Below, in pieces: positions 29,101 to 34,073 of a DNA stretch of 40,106 bases (the stretch's first letter is position 1; every line of letters begins with the position of its first letter). Source of the DNA: a virus. The notes below the pieces were generated by a model, which had not been told where the DNA came from, searched no databases, and was given only the letters and a program-made list of their open reading frames with translations. The stretch is taken from IMG/VR virus record IMGVR_UViG_3300010885_064491, positions 1-40,106 of that record. One strand, written 5' to 3'. Position numbers and translations under genes: made by a program.

Positions 29101-29202
29101 GGTATTGAATGGGATAGTCAAATGAATATTTTAGATGATACTGGACCTATAGCTCAGTTTATCAAAGCACAACCGGGAATTTGGTATTCTGAATACAAAT
29201 AA
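14164..29202 (+). CDS. Giant mosaic virion structural protein, 5012 aa
   Basis: One uninterrupted frame of about 15 kb. The N-terminus (LLPSFYQTPANKKFLQSTID, about residues 17-36; then ENAKASNGNDIY, and FYSWDPHINWDMFVNF at about 120-135) and conserved internal blocks (FYQGMIREKGTQNVLNKLF near 1865, RPRQGMFINRVEALKEF near 3142, LYLDWIFKTSFIRA near 3485) match very large structural proteins of aquatic T4-like phages, from recollection. Added modules are five carbohydrate-binding-like units (near 1449, 1581, 1760, 2307, 4870), an FG-GAP-type propeller region (about 2218-2840), two GxGY beta blocks (3223-3285, 3603-3681), three tandem VGxxVxGxG repeats (about 3958-4138), fibre-like beta units and a RGTHGTG block (near 4800). 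No signal peptide or membrane helix is seen. It follows gp6 where T4 has genes 7-10, so a baseplate-periphery or side-fibre role is likely, but inferred. Part of the wedge function of gp7 or gp8 may be hidden in it. Confidence 0.85.
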   Translation: MANNVNGKPGLSANLLPSFYQTPANKKFLQSTIDQLFQPGSLTKLKGYVGRENAKASNGNDIYTASADQNRQNYQLEPGLVIKDSLNNITFFKDYMDYINQIDVFGGNTANHARLNKQEFYSWDPHINWDMFVNFQNYYWLPYGPETITIYGYQDIANTTYSVEVQSEGPNNQYILTPDGATPNPTIKLYKGKTYTFKINSPGNPFSFKTSRSIGTTNRYAYLNAIDNYGVESGTIIFTVPDTAPKILYFQSETDINLGGTIEIHSVVDNTHIDVTKEILGKTSLILKDGTALSNGMKVAFGGKVVPESYSSGQYYVEGVGTAIVLVPVSVLEIISPWSTAQSIPFDTTAFDKQPWDNAVGYAGETDYITINRASRDHNPWSRYNRWFHKDVISKSASYNNSFISLDQTNRAVRPIIEFNADIRLFNFGTTAIMDIDVFDDATGNTLLNPNAPSVFSAIEGKAGYNQPTLDVNKVLPLTEGMLVLFAGDPDPLVQNKIYRVEYVDVKHLNPTRDLPAGSRQLHLVEVATPMIDQVVLVKQGKYQSQMFWYNGTKWLQAQQKIKVNQPPLFDIFDDNGISLSNLGTYSGSTFKGTTLFSYKQGAGTADAQLGFPLSYQNVNNIGDIVFNFDLVTDTFEYKQNLKLQTKNIDTGYLSLLTYAGSTAYLNGWQLCTTPDVQAAIRIYKNSGLTNSFKLDIFDDSSKLLDLSVKVYINGIRLPSSKWNIVDSKPYKIIKLISAISQTDVLTIRAFSSQPINSNGYYEIPLNLQNNPLNNTMSSFTLGEVIDHVSSIVDNIPGFIGMFPGNSELRDLGNITQYGTKFVQHSGPLSLGIYHVASESNNIIKAVQQSRDDYNNFKRLFISTASKLGVDGDPVTLVNLILQKINANKPNTAPYYFSDMVPYGACIVTNLTVVDSRIRQYPLSAVFTLDTLSNKAVGLYLNGVQLTHGRDYNFDNQGNAIIVTSVNLNNGDTISTYEYDSTDGSFVPATPTKLGMWPAYIPQIYLDTTLINPQTVIQGHDGSIMLAYGDYRDALLLELENRIFNNIKVKYDTDIFDISDIVPSYNRANDYSRDEFNTVLAPNFYKWTNLIGKDLTTPLSYDRTNSFTFNYSKNTAPDGTSRLPAYWRGIYRYLLDTDRPNICPWEMLGFSVMPSWWTEVYGPAPYTSNNLPLWQDLSAGALRIPNQPVTYNKKYAKPFLLDHIPVDESGNLVSPQLSRIAGGTIHPSIDNNFVFGDGSPVENAWTRSSYYPFSVLITNILLSPAKVFGLLLDRSRVKRNLAGQLIYTSTGLRLRPSDIALPSVYASTSRIQTAGLVNYIADLIFNYIFSNNLISYDAYATDLKKINTQLSYRIGAFTNKSQFNFLLESKTPTSTGNVFIPVDDYDIFLNKSSSVKKLTYSGVIITKLSTGFEIKGYSITQPYFNYYLPTTSVGTSVNVGGISENYSVWTPGNHYVLGLVVLHNAIYYRTVVTHSSTDTFNNSYFSQLAGLPMTGGVSAKFKTAWNRSNFNVAPYGTLFLKIQDVVDFLLGYGEYLKDQGFLFDDFNKNLSSVANWETSTKEFLFWTTQNWSTGQDKWNDWSPNQSYTYGSIVRYEADYYSALFNISTATVFDYAKWSLLPGLSNVGSSVISLSPSANGINFVTNLAVVDSISGGFHPYEIFKVDGTPFELAHIDSYRQENTVTYSPRTTDGIYGASFYLVQNEHVVVINNTTVFNDIIYSPTSGYRQERLKISGYVTINWYGGLDIPGFIFDAAAVQSWQAYQDYHVADIVNHQGYYYSANKFLAGAPVFTATDWNLLPKKPTSQILPNWTNIATQFTDFYGLEVDSFNNKQQSIAHHLIGYQKRQYLDNIIQDDVSEFKFYQGMIREKGTQNVLNKLFDVLSSDALESLTFYEEWALRVAQYGASNAFENIEFVLDQAKYSRNKSQSTLLINKTDATVSPFVIQQIPNDIYLKPLGYKSDPFPLQDNLMPVLRSAGYVSLLDVKIAIKDLSFLLNQPATLIETGISYKILTTDSTDYTQLGATSNTPGQTFTASSPGYGNGTVAIDAQQFEEGDYIWCSFDDKVASNSWNVYRFTDIKIRATDVIYNNNILTITCKNLIKNIFVGDYVGIVLDYPSIKGLTNFYKVTSIKLNSFTVNATITGFITPFQYSEELIVFALLTSRATSIDDIDRILLANPKTQNVIWTDDRGDGNWASWVYDPVYMQSTASVRDPSLNYQYGKTIALNRIGTRAAVGSATGQVVIYNKIGKTSAWPYRQTIPAPYIASADVNNLNTIATVLAFSSDSKWLAIGSPYAGHAATRYLGEFNDGISYNEGDIVSYLETYYQALLNVSLNKIPNAATPYWKIIFYIPVDSLAVNSGLNAQGVVSLYVQDANSNYNLVDTIISPYPAANENFGSSLAFDSTNLYIGATGANNAAGRVYKLNYIEITQASTFYDDVGSADTTVHVTSTAGILSGQSIQGTGFTSGQTVKYVLTRLSFAAVPGNPNYIKDVANNLVNLSFITPGTIVSGNNIPIDTVVIKSGRDISGKTYVLVGAEKDLTQSISTIQFANTVVTASFVVANLTSDATLVLSAGPESQPNGLLTFVDTSWAYNLLSTLSGEDGHNYFGSTLSLSNDGKTLLVSATGGEIGAVYIYKDLGHGFYLNNKLLGSYNQFGKSTTVSDNGKFIATTDILSYDETDIARHGTVSVYSLTTDNDYIKFQDIVDHFADTGSNFGDTISFMNDSDTLVIYSENAAGPQTTSFDKTTTTFDKSSTNFITSVIGSGRIDVYDRYNTKWVFSETISNPDENFDGFGSGFAVGTNSIFAGAPLATVKDQSDAGIVYIFNKPSDVFSWKQTRTQSPVADISKLKKSFLYNKKTNQLITYLDVIDPIQGKIAGPANEELSYKTFYDPASYSYSDGTYAVNTNKQTFWSKNQLGKLWWDLRTAKFYTPYFSNVLYKSNNWNKLAPGASIDIYEWVTSSLLPDVWDTQADTAAGTALGISGKSLYGNKAYSVRQRYNSVTKKFVNVYYFWVKNKRITPNVSSRKIAALSVSKLIASPLTEGYTYLSLLGTNSFNLNNAYEYMVNADVVLSIEYWTTDTIHRNIHSQWKLISTDTIVDLPHTIEQKWIDSLCGADAAGRVVPDPKLPPKLKYGVENRPRQGMFINRVEALKEFVEIANVSLLQHQIAKNYNISQLESYDKPPTKISGLYDSVLDTDAELVYANVNLFQRPLVAPIITNGKITAIKITNPGKGYLTAPYIQIVGSGEGAHVRAVIDTLGKIVSAEIINAGQGYNDDTVCIIRDYCVLLNSDTQANGSWSIYSYDPTYVNSVSKEITGIWSRILTQTFDVRNYWNFVDWYGSYTDATGKVSFTATQFTAADFSIQTYADLNLINVSVGQVVKVLTVNSGGWELLYKYADVISVDWTQSYSVVGIQNGTIQLSTNLYETSSTAIGYDASIYDNSSFDIKATGELRKILNALKNDIFINDLKQTYLNLFFSSVRYAHSEQLYLDWIFKTSFIRATHNVGSLGQPVFYPVDNLSNFKDYIAEVKPYKTKIREYISNYTSLDTSKSAVTDFDLSPIISKNVLAIIDTQVVNGKISANNSLIRSYPWKFWIDNAGYSITEIKIINGGSGYVTQPQVVFTSTSGSGATAQAFFTNGVINRLILLTPGSGYLSAPSIRIVGGLAENGTAAKAVAIIGDTKARTNLIGLKFDRLTYTNYIDSLDVNENFTGTGSRLQFPLAWAPDILIGKSSVYINNTVVLRELYTLHMISSVVDGYTHYSGTITFATAPDKSATITVKYKKDISLLNSADRIAFFYNPAAGELGKNLNQLMTGLDYGGTVVGNLGFNTNRGWNDVPYSTNAWDVFDPAFNDYIVTVASNSSYSFRLPYTPAVGTELNIYYQPLAVTSVPADGASLIYPFNLYIGLVTVSVTTLVHSVSADNLTATARGYDNVTNYSISTKLQSVLTAIAGAAGQSIILFSQVDNLVVGQFVSGRGVQLNSKIISISGNFVTLSTNLTQDVFGNYNFFTLGKTLVLNSTAGILVGMSIIGAGFTKQSVEKVVNATELILSAPPSLIPTTGELFHFTDNSAGSTILKVSSVANLRVGDVVTCNQTGLFGYNTKIVSIDSANSTVTLAQIIFENISNNIQLTFTRILSQAVDYISYANGTVLLSNPVPTGSTVNTYGKLDPIRIDAADFDTVANSSASNPYAVMAPIIIGTTQPPNLVTIPLVNNSNNYIINIPQVFTASAGDTFIIRQSTSDGSVTPFDYDSDITGGDLAYATARGIAADDIAIDGDGFVTTSTSPAPEEVVPGQVVDTVAIKVFDRPTAGNAEIHVDNYTTDGVTSSFKFKQIPSSARSIIVKLGNTVKTFSDDYAIDYANQTITFNTPPVTNQIATIFTVGYSGENILDIEYFVGNGSTKEFITSARWLVNVTALVHVNGVTSEFTLFKTDNTYTLSNVVGIRFSNAPASGDLINYIIVSGNDSSFSVTNTERIATDGNYTYALNNMVGKSLPNESSMIVRVDQTILPAPISMYFKVSANRLNYAIDTDRVASRSVNEAQILVLVENDILLNGRDYTVDLTGIVVKITRQTYKKYSGKDLIISVTANNGYVYDAINGKITFAYAYDNSRVVEVISSYQHDYLNIQRTAFTAQSLVNITPDLTVSYQYQNTIGGFISLDRTVLNENYVWVLKNSVLLTPGVDFVLADNRTSIQLTSDLVASDTVDLITFGSNILKSGIAYMQFKDMLNRKVYIRLGKNKQTTLAQDLHWNSTEIVLTDATNFTGSSAKQDRPGVIEIRGERIEYFSKIGNILRLLQRGTHGTGINNFNKAGTFVQDIGPSEIIPYKDSASTTTVISNGSDTVPLAFAPASANEIEVFVGGYDTTAVWSPNTIYEKDVIVNVGSYTYKAKIRHTSANAFSTDTDKWIFFVGNIRLKKETYSIFNVNKAPYGPAGDITMNPAQDGTGKPDFTVDGYSNQLKLSNVLSIGTRITVVKNSGIEWDSQMNILDDTGPIAQFIKAQPGIWYSEYK
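18502..19569 (+). repeat. Three carbohydrate-binding-like (CBM5/12-type) modules within the giant gene
   Basis: Residues about 1447-1495, 1579-1625 and 1759-1802 share the pattern W-x5-Y-x2-(G/A)-x-(I/V)V-x5-YY, ending in a hydrophobic W/F-x-L-P/A turn. Examples are WSPNQSYTYGSIVRYEADYY and WQAYQDYHVADIVNHQGYYY. This is how chitin/cellulose-binding modules of families 5 and 12 look. Two further copies lie at about 21067-21210 and 28765-28910. Assignment is by motif only. Confidence 0.55.
20815..22683 (+). repeat. FG-GAP-like beta-propeller repeats within the giant gene
   Basis: About seven blade-like units repeat the pattern FG-x-(S/T)-x6-(D/N)-x5-(I/V)(G/S/A)-x7-G-x-V-x-(V/I)Y. Examples are ENFGSSLAFDSTNLYIGATG, NYFGSTLSLSNDGKTLLVSA and DGFGSGFAVGTNSIFAGAP. 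They start near 20815, 20986, 21343, 21976, 22123, 22303 and 22537. A carbohydrate-binding-like module and a VGxxVxGxG-type unit are inserted between blades, which explains the larger gaps. Such repeats form integrin-type propellers used in adhesion. Confidence 0.6.
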
Positions 29203-29230
29203 ATTATAAAATACCTAGATTATAATAGCA

Positions 29231-29238
29231 GATAAATA
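29231..29238 (+). promoter_or_regulatory. T4-type late promoter after the giant gene
   Basis: GATAAATA differs from the late consensus in its first base and lies in the 56-base gap after the giant gene, 20 bases before the next start, with a purine-rich AAAGAGAG ribosome site between. It would start the fibre transcript afresh downstream of the 15-kb gene. A short AT-only inverted repeat (29203-29209 with 29220-29226) precedes it. Confidence 0.65.
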
Positions 29239-29258
29239 ATTCACAAAGAGAGATCACT

Positions 29259-29870
29259 ATGCAGACTAAAGACGCAACGGGAATTCATGTAGAAGGGCAC
29301 ATAAAGATTTTTGACCCTGTTTCAAATGAAATTTATATCAATAAACGCAATGCAATTCATTATGAAAACATGAGTATTGCTCTAGCACAATCGTTGGCCA
29401 ACAGCACCACCGGCGGATTCATTTATCAAATGGACTTTGGCAACGGCGGCACTGCAATTGATCCCACTGGCATCATCACATACCTTACACCAAATTCAAA
29501 TGGATCAAATGCCAGTTTGTATAATAAAACATATTCTAAAGTTGTAAATCCTTCCAGTAGTACCAATATTGACCCCACTAGAAATTTTACAGAAGTAAGA
29601 CATGCAACTGGAACCAATTACACAGATATCTTTGTTACTTGCCTATTGGATTACGGAGAACCCGACGGTCAAACAGCATTTGACACCACAAACGCAACAA
29701 ACAGCACATTCACATTTGATGAATTGGGTTTAAAAAGCTACAGCTCTACCAATGAAAGTTTACTTCTTACGCATGTGATTTTTCATCCTGTATTAAAAAG
29801 TCTAAACAGATTGATACAGATTGACTATACTGTTAGGATACAAAGTCTAACTGGCCTTGTGTCTGTATAA
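29259..29870 (+). CDS. Probable virion structural protein, 203 aa
   Basis: I recognise the general style of a small conserved structural protein of aquatic T4-like phages but cannot name a function. It begins with IHVEGHIKIFDPVSNE (about residues 9-24), a beta-rich opening that continues with EIYINKRNAIHYENM. A middle part rich in Asn, Ser and Thr follows, with FGNGGTAIDPTGIITYLTP (about 60-78), and the C-terminus is a beta-rich region ending in YTVRIQSLTGLVSV. There are no membrane segments, and only one cysteine. It is first in the transcript from the late promoter at 29231 and directly precedes the fibre genes, so a fibre-attachment or baseplate-edge role is plausible. Its stop forms part of TAAGGAG, the ribosome site of the next gene, so the two are tightly linked. 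Confidence 0.7.
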   Translation: MQTKDATGIHVEGHIKIFDPVSNEIYINKRNAIHYENMSIALAQSLANSTTGGFIYQMDFGNGGTAIDPTGIITYLTPNSNGSNASLYNKTYSKVVNPSSSTNIDPTRNFTEVRHATGTNYTDIFVTCLLDYGEPDGQTAFDTTNATNSTFTFDELGLKSYSSTNESLLLTHVIFHPVLKSLNRLIQIDYTVRIQSLTGLVSV

Positions 29871-29880
29871 GGAGCGCCAA

Positions 29881-32088
29881 ATGACATATCAAGTTCAGTT
29901 TACAGATTCCGCAAATCCTAATAAGCCGCCATTCACTGTGTCAGACGGCACTGTAAATACCAGTGCAACCAGTTTGGGTTTTGTGGGTCAATCATACCCA
30001 GGTTATGCTCCTATTATTGCTGATAATCTTTTGCACTTATTAGAAAATTTTGCCGCTCCCAACAGTCCTCCTAACCCCGTTCAAGGCCAGTTGTGGTATG
30101 ATACCAATACTAATATTTTAAAAGTTTATGATAGTACCAATTGGGTTACAGCGGGAAATTTAAAGAAAGGTACCGGTGCGCCTGCTGTAGCAAACAGTCT
30201 AGCGGGAGATTTGTGGGCAAACACTGCAACAAATCAACTGTATCTATTCACTGGCAGCAGTTGGGTGCTGGTTGGACCGCAGTATAGTATTGGCACACAA
30301 ACTGGACCAAGTGTAGAAACTATTATAGATTCAAACAATTTCAGTCATTATGTGGTTGCATTATATGCCAATAACAGTATTATTGCAATCATCAGTAAAG
30401 AAAAATTTATTCCCAAATCTATCATAAATGGCTTCAGTATCATAAACGAGGGAATAAATCTTAGCTCAGTAGATGCTACTAGTACCGTAAATCCAACTAG
30501 ATTCTGGGGCATAGCTCAGCAGGCCGATGCCTTGCTGTACAATGGAACCACTGTGGTCGCCCAGAATTTCTTAAGAAGCGATATCATCAGCACAACCAGT
30601 AATCAATTTAATATTCAATCCGATTCTGGTCTAGCAATAGGTGCCAATTTAGGACTAATTGTTGATATCGAAGCTGGTTCTCCAACAATAAAATCCACAG
30701 TCAGTGGAACAAATTTCAATTTGAAATTGACCAATGTGGTCGGGTCAACCAATGTGATTGTGCATGTTGACTCCTCGGGCAAGGTTGGAATCAACAAGCT
30801 AGCTCCAACAGCTGAATTGGATGTGGTTGGCCGTATTGCCACAAATAACGGGTTGACTGTTACAGGCACTGATGATAGTTCTTTTACTCCAGGAACTGCA
30901 TTTACCAATGCAACTGGCAGTATTTTAACACAGGGCGGAATGGTAGTAGCTAAGAAAAGTATATTGGGTGATGATGTAACAAGTTACGGGCAATATTTTA
31001 TAAATTACCTAGATGCCGGCAACAATCCAATTGCAGCCAGTGTTATTCTACCAGGGTATTCAACCAGTTCAGTTGAAGCTGCCAGTTTAAACATTCCTAA
31101 TGTTACACGGCCAGTATACGATATTGGATCAAGTACAAGAAGTTTCAGGAACATATATGCTTTGAATTTTTCAGGAAATTTCACAGGAACATTTACTGGA
31201 ACTCTAGAAGGCAGCGCCAACGGCTCCGCAGCAGCGTTGTCCAGTCCAACAGTGTTTAGTCTAATTGGCGATGTTACCAGTAACAGTGTTAGCTTTAATG
31301 GTCAAACTGAAACCGGTACCGCTGTATTCAACACAGCAATCAGTTCAAATTTTATTTCTAGCAAGCAAGTGGCAACTGAATCATTGCTAACTGACACCAT
31401 ATTGGCATACAGATCTGGTGCAGGGCTGTTGCAAATGCCTAAATCTGTATTGATCAAAAATCTAGCCACAGTACCAGTTGGCTCGCTATTGCCATTTGCA
31501 GGAACAACTGTACCAACTGGCTACTTGTTATGTGACGGTTCTGAAGTTTTAATTGCAACTTATCCAGATTTATATTCTGTAATTGGTTATTCTTACAAAG
31601 CACCCGTACTACTAGATGGTCTTGGATCATTCGGATTGCCAGATCTAAGAGGCAGATTTCCGTTAGGTGCAGATAACATGAACAATAATATCACTGTGCC
31701 TAGCAAGGACGGATCGGGCAATTTAGTAAATACAACTCTGGACCTTAATGGAAATCCTAGTAATGTGGCTCATAGGGTAAACGATGTAACTGCAACGGTT
31801 ATTGGCGAGGGAAATGTTACCGCAACTGGAACTGTTCAGTTGGCTGCTTCTAACTTGCCAGATCATACTCATAGTCTCAATGATGGAACCAGCCAATTTT
31901 ATGCTGTAAACACTCCTTCAGAAGCTCAGGACAGAAATGCTGTGTCAAACAAGGGTACTACAGGGTTGCCAGGCACGGGTGCAGCCATATTGAATACTGG
32001 CAGTGTGAACGGAACCATCGGCGCTTCAATAAACATAATGAATCCGTATCAAACGATTAATTACATAATTTTTACTGGTATAATTTAA
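29881..32088 (+). CDS. Tail fibre with phage tail collar domain, 735 aa
   Basis: The N-terminal domain (about residues 1-140) carries LLENFAAPNSPPNPVQGQLW and GDLWANTATNQLY, shared with the next two genes, probably for attachment. A long beta-rich shaft follows. The C-terminal part has a tail collar domain: VPVGSLLPFAG (531-541), PTGYLLCDG and FGLPDLRGRFPLGAD (about 582-596). A tip region with DHTHSL (661-666) follows; this H-x-H motif resembles the metal-binding tips of T4 gp12 and gp37. It therefore probably is a receptor-binding fibre. ATG at 29881 is chosen because TAAGGAG (29868-29874) stands just upstream; an earlier in-frame GTG at 29857 would overlap the neighbour. It ends one base before the next fibre gene. 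Confidence 0.85.
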   Translation: MTYQVQFTDSANPNKPPFTVSDGTVNTSATSLGFVGQSYPGYAPIIADNLLHLLENFAAPNSPPNPVQGQLWYDTNTNILKVYDSTNWVTAGNLKKGTGAPAVANSLAGDLWANTATNQLYLFTGSSWVLVGPQYSIGTQTGPSVETIIDSNNFSHYVVALYANNSIIAIISKEKFIPKSIINGFSIINEGINLSSVDATSTVNPTRFWGIAQQADALLYNGTTVVAQNFLRSDIISTTSNQFNIQSDSGLAIGANLGLIVDIEAGSPTIKSTVSGTNFNLKLTNVVGSTNVIVHVDSSGKVGINKLAPTAELDVVGRIATNNGLTVTGTDDSSFTPGTAFTNATGSILTQGGMVVAKKSILGDDVTSYGQYFINYLDAGNNPIAASVILPGYSTSSVEAASLNIPNVTRPVYDIGSSTRSFRNIYALNFSGNFTGTFTGTLEGSANGSAAALSSPTVFSLIGDVTSNSVSFNGQTETGTAVFNTAISSNFISSKQVATESLLTDTILAYRSGAGLLQMPKSVLIKNLATVPVGSLLPFAGTTVPTGYLLCDGSEVLIATYPDLYSVIGYSYKAPVLLDGLGSFGLPDLRGRFPLGADNMNNNITVPSKDGSGNLVNTTLDLNGNPSNVAHRVNDVTATVIGEGNVTATGTVQLAASNLPDHTHSLNDGTSQFYAVNTPSEAQDRNAVSNKGTTGLPGTGAAILNTGSVNGTIGASINIMNPYQTINYIIFTGII

Positions 32089-32089
32089 C

Positions 32090-34027
32090 ATGAGCTACAA
32101 TATCACTCTTACTAATGGCACAAGTTTAGCAGTTGTTGCAGACGGCCAAATTGACCAGTTGCATACAGATATAACTTTGATTGGCAAAAATTCTACCAGT
32201 TACGGATTATTTTTTAATACTAATTTTGTGCATTTGCTGGAAAATTTTGCCAGTGTCAGTGCTCCTAACTACCCGCTGAATGGTCAACTGTGGTATGATT
32301 CTGGGGAACGAAGATTAAAAGTTTATGATTCTGTTTCCAAATCTTTCAAAGGCACTAGCGGAACATTGGTTTCAGCATCTGTGCCCAGCACCATCACAAC
32401 AGGCGATCTCTGGGTAGACACTGCAAATGGCCAATTGTGGTTCAATGATGGTATTGCTAACCGTTTGGCAGGCCCTGCTTATTCGATATCTCAACAAATC
32501 AGTGGCTTCAATGTGGAAACGGTGCTGGATATCAACGGTGGATCGCATACCATTGTGGTCCTGTATGTGGCAAAAACTATTTTAGGTATCTTTAGCAAAG
32601 ATACTTTTGTACCATCCACTCCTATAAGCGGATTTACCACAGCGGCACAATTTTCTGGTTATCAAGTTGGTAATGTTTTAACAGTGACTGCCGTTGCCAG
32701 CGGAACATTGAGTGTTGGTCAAAATGTTTTTGGTAGCACTGTGCTGACAAATACCCAAATAACTGATCAATTAACAGGAAATACCGGCAAGATAGGGACC
32801 TATACAGTAAGCAACAGTCAAACTGTTGCCAGTGCATCTTCACCGGCATCGCTAACATCAACCAATGATATCATCAATATTGGATTCAATGCAAGTTCCT
32901 ATCCTGGCATAACCTTTGATGTATTGACCAGCAAGGCAAATTCATTGTTGGCAACGGATGGCAGTCTAAAAACAGCAGAAAGTTTTTTATCCACACAATC
33001 TAATAGCTCAACCATAGGCACAATTGTGATACAAAACAATAATGCACTAGTGATTGGTGCAAATTCAGATGTTAATTTAGGAATTAATTCTGCTATCAAT
33101 ACATTTACCTTAAGATCTGCTGCTGTAAACCAAAATTTGCAGTTTATTGTGTCCAGTAACGGTACACCTAAAACTCCAATCTTTGTAAATGCTGCAACTC
33201 AGCAGGTGGGTATTTTTACAACGTCTCCAACAGCAACATTGGATGTGGCTGGAGATGTTGTGGTTGAAGGCAATTTAACTGTAAAAGGTACTACTGAAAT
33301 TATAAGCAGTACAACGGTAACTATAGCAGATAAAAATATTGTTCTAGCACAAACTCAAACACCAACGGATATCACAGCCAGCGGCGGCGGAATCACAGTG
33401 GCAGGGCAAACGGCAAAGATCATAAGTTGGTCAGACACTGCCACAACCGCAAGTGCATCTTCAAATTTGGGATACTGGAATTTTTCAGATTCTGTCAATG
33501 TTGGAACATCGGGCACTAGTTCAGGTTATTATCTAAACGGGCAACCAGTTGTTAGTAGGAATATCGGTAACACTCAATTCAGTTTAGGAACCAATGTTAC
33601 ATCAGCACCCGGTTTGACCAGTGTTGGCATACTGAGCAGTTTACAAGTTGGAAACTTGGCAATATATGGAAATTATCTAGCCTATACAGGTATACAAACC
33701 AACGGGAATATTCTATTGCAACCAAAGGGCACCGGATCGGTTGATGTGGATTCCAGCACTATTATAAATGTGGCTTCTCCGATAAATTTTTCCGATGCAG
33801 CAAACAAAAACTATGTGGATTTTACCACCCAGCAGATTCCGCTTGGAATCAGTTTGAACACAACTGGATTGAACAACACAACCATCGCTACAACACTGTT
33901 ATCCAAGATTTTTCCTGTAGTAGAGCATGCACCTCTTACAGTGTGCAGAATTCAATGTAGCGATCTCATACTTAAACAGTACCAAATAGTTGGTGGTGCC
34001 TGGACTTATCAGTTTGATATCGTTTAA
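32090..34027 (+). CDS. Tail fibre-like protein, second paralogue, 645 aa
   Basis: It shares the N-terminal domain of its neighbours: ADGQIDQL, then LLENFASVSAPNYPLNGQLW (about residues 48-67) and GDLWVDTANGQLWF. A unit of about 55 residues (about 190-250) contains TLSVGQNVFGSTVLTN and GTYTVSNSQTV, a beta module met again at the start of the last gene of the window. The shaft contains DVAGDVVVEGNLTVKGTTE, a common sequence in phage fibres that may precede trimerising beta structure. The C-terminus (about 560-645) lacks a collar domain and is not recognised; it ends in a short region with two cysteines. The start lies one base after the upstream stop, so it is in the same transcript. The last codons form the left arm of an inverted repeat. 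Confidence 0.8.
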   Translation: MSYNITLTNGTSLAVVADGQIDQLHTDITLIGKNSTSYGLFFNTNFVHLLENFASVSAPNYPLNGQLWYDSGERRLKVYDSVSKSFKGTSGTLVSASVPSTITTGDLWVDTANGQLWFNDGIANRLAGPAYSISQQISGFNVETVLDINGGSHTIVVLYVAKTILGIFSKDTFVPSTPISGFTTAAQFSGYQVGNVLTVTAVASGTLSVGQNVFGSTVLTNTQITDQLTGNTGKIGTYTVSNSQTVASASSPASLTSTNDIINIGFNASSYPGITFDVLTSKANSLLATDGSLKTAESFLSTQSNSSTIGTIVIQNNNALVIGANSDVNLGINSAINTFTLRSAAVNQNLQFIVSSNGTPKTPIFVNAATQQVGIFTTSPTATLDVAGDVVVEGNLTVKGTTEIISSTTVTIADKNIVLAQTQTPTDITASGGGITVAGQTAKIISWSDTATTASASSNLGYWNFSDSVNVGTSGTSSGYYLNGQPVVSRNIGNTQFSLGTNVTSAPGLTSVGILSSLQVGNLAIYGNYLAYTGIQTNGNILLQPKGTGSVDVDSSTIINVASPINFSDAANKNYVDFTTQQIPLGISLNTTGLNNTTIATTLLSKIFPVVEHAPLTVCRIQCSDLILKQYQIVGGAWTYQFDIV

Positions 34028-34047
34028 ATCTAATCGCCAAACGATAT
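34017..34047. repeat. Inverted repeat across the stop codon and late promoter
   Basis: ATATCGTTT (34017-34025) and AAACGATAT (34039-34047) form a perfect 9-bp stem with a 13-base loop. The left arm reaches the first base of the stop codon of the second fibre gene. The right arm covers the first three bases of TATAAATA (34045-34052). There is no U-tract, so an ordinary terminator is unlikely. Confidence 0.55.
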
Positions 34048-34052
34048 AAATA
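34045..34052 (+). promoter_or_regulatory. T4-type late promoter before the third fibre gene (perfect consensus)
   Basis: TATAAATA is the exact T4 late promoter core, 21 bases before the start codon of the next fibre gene, with a GGGGA-type purine-rich stretch (34061-34065) in between. It is the best of the four sites and so the anchor for accepting the others. Confidence 0.8.
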
Positions 34053-34073
34053 TAAGAACAGGGGACGGGCGAG

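Noticed and set aside
29221-29226. TATAAT as a sigma70 -10 box after the giant gene
   Set aside because: No -35 box stands 16-18 bases upstream; the late promoter a few bases further on explains the site better.
29857-29880. Earlier in-frame GTG start of the first fibre gene
   Set aside because: It would overlap the preceding gene; TAAGGAG just before ATG at 29881 marks the real start.
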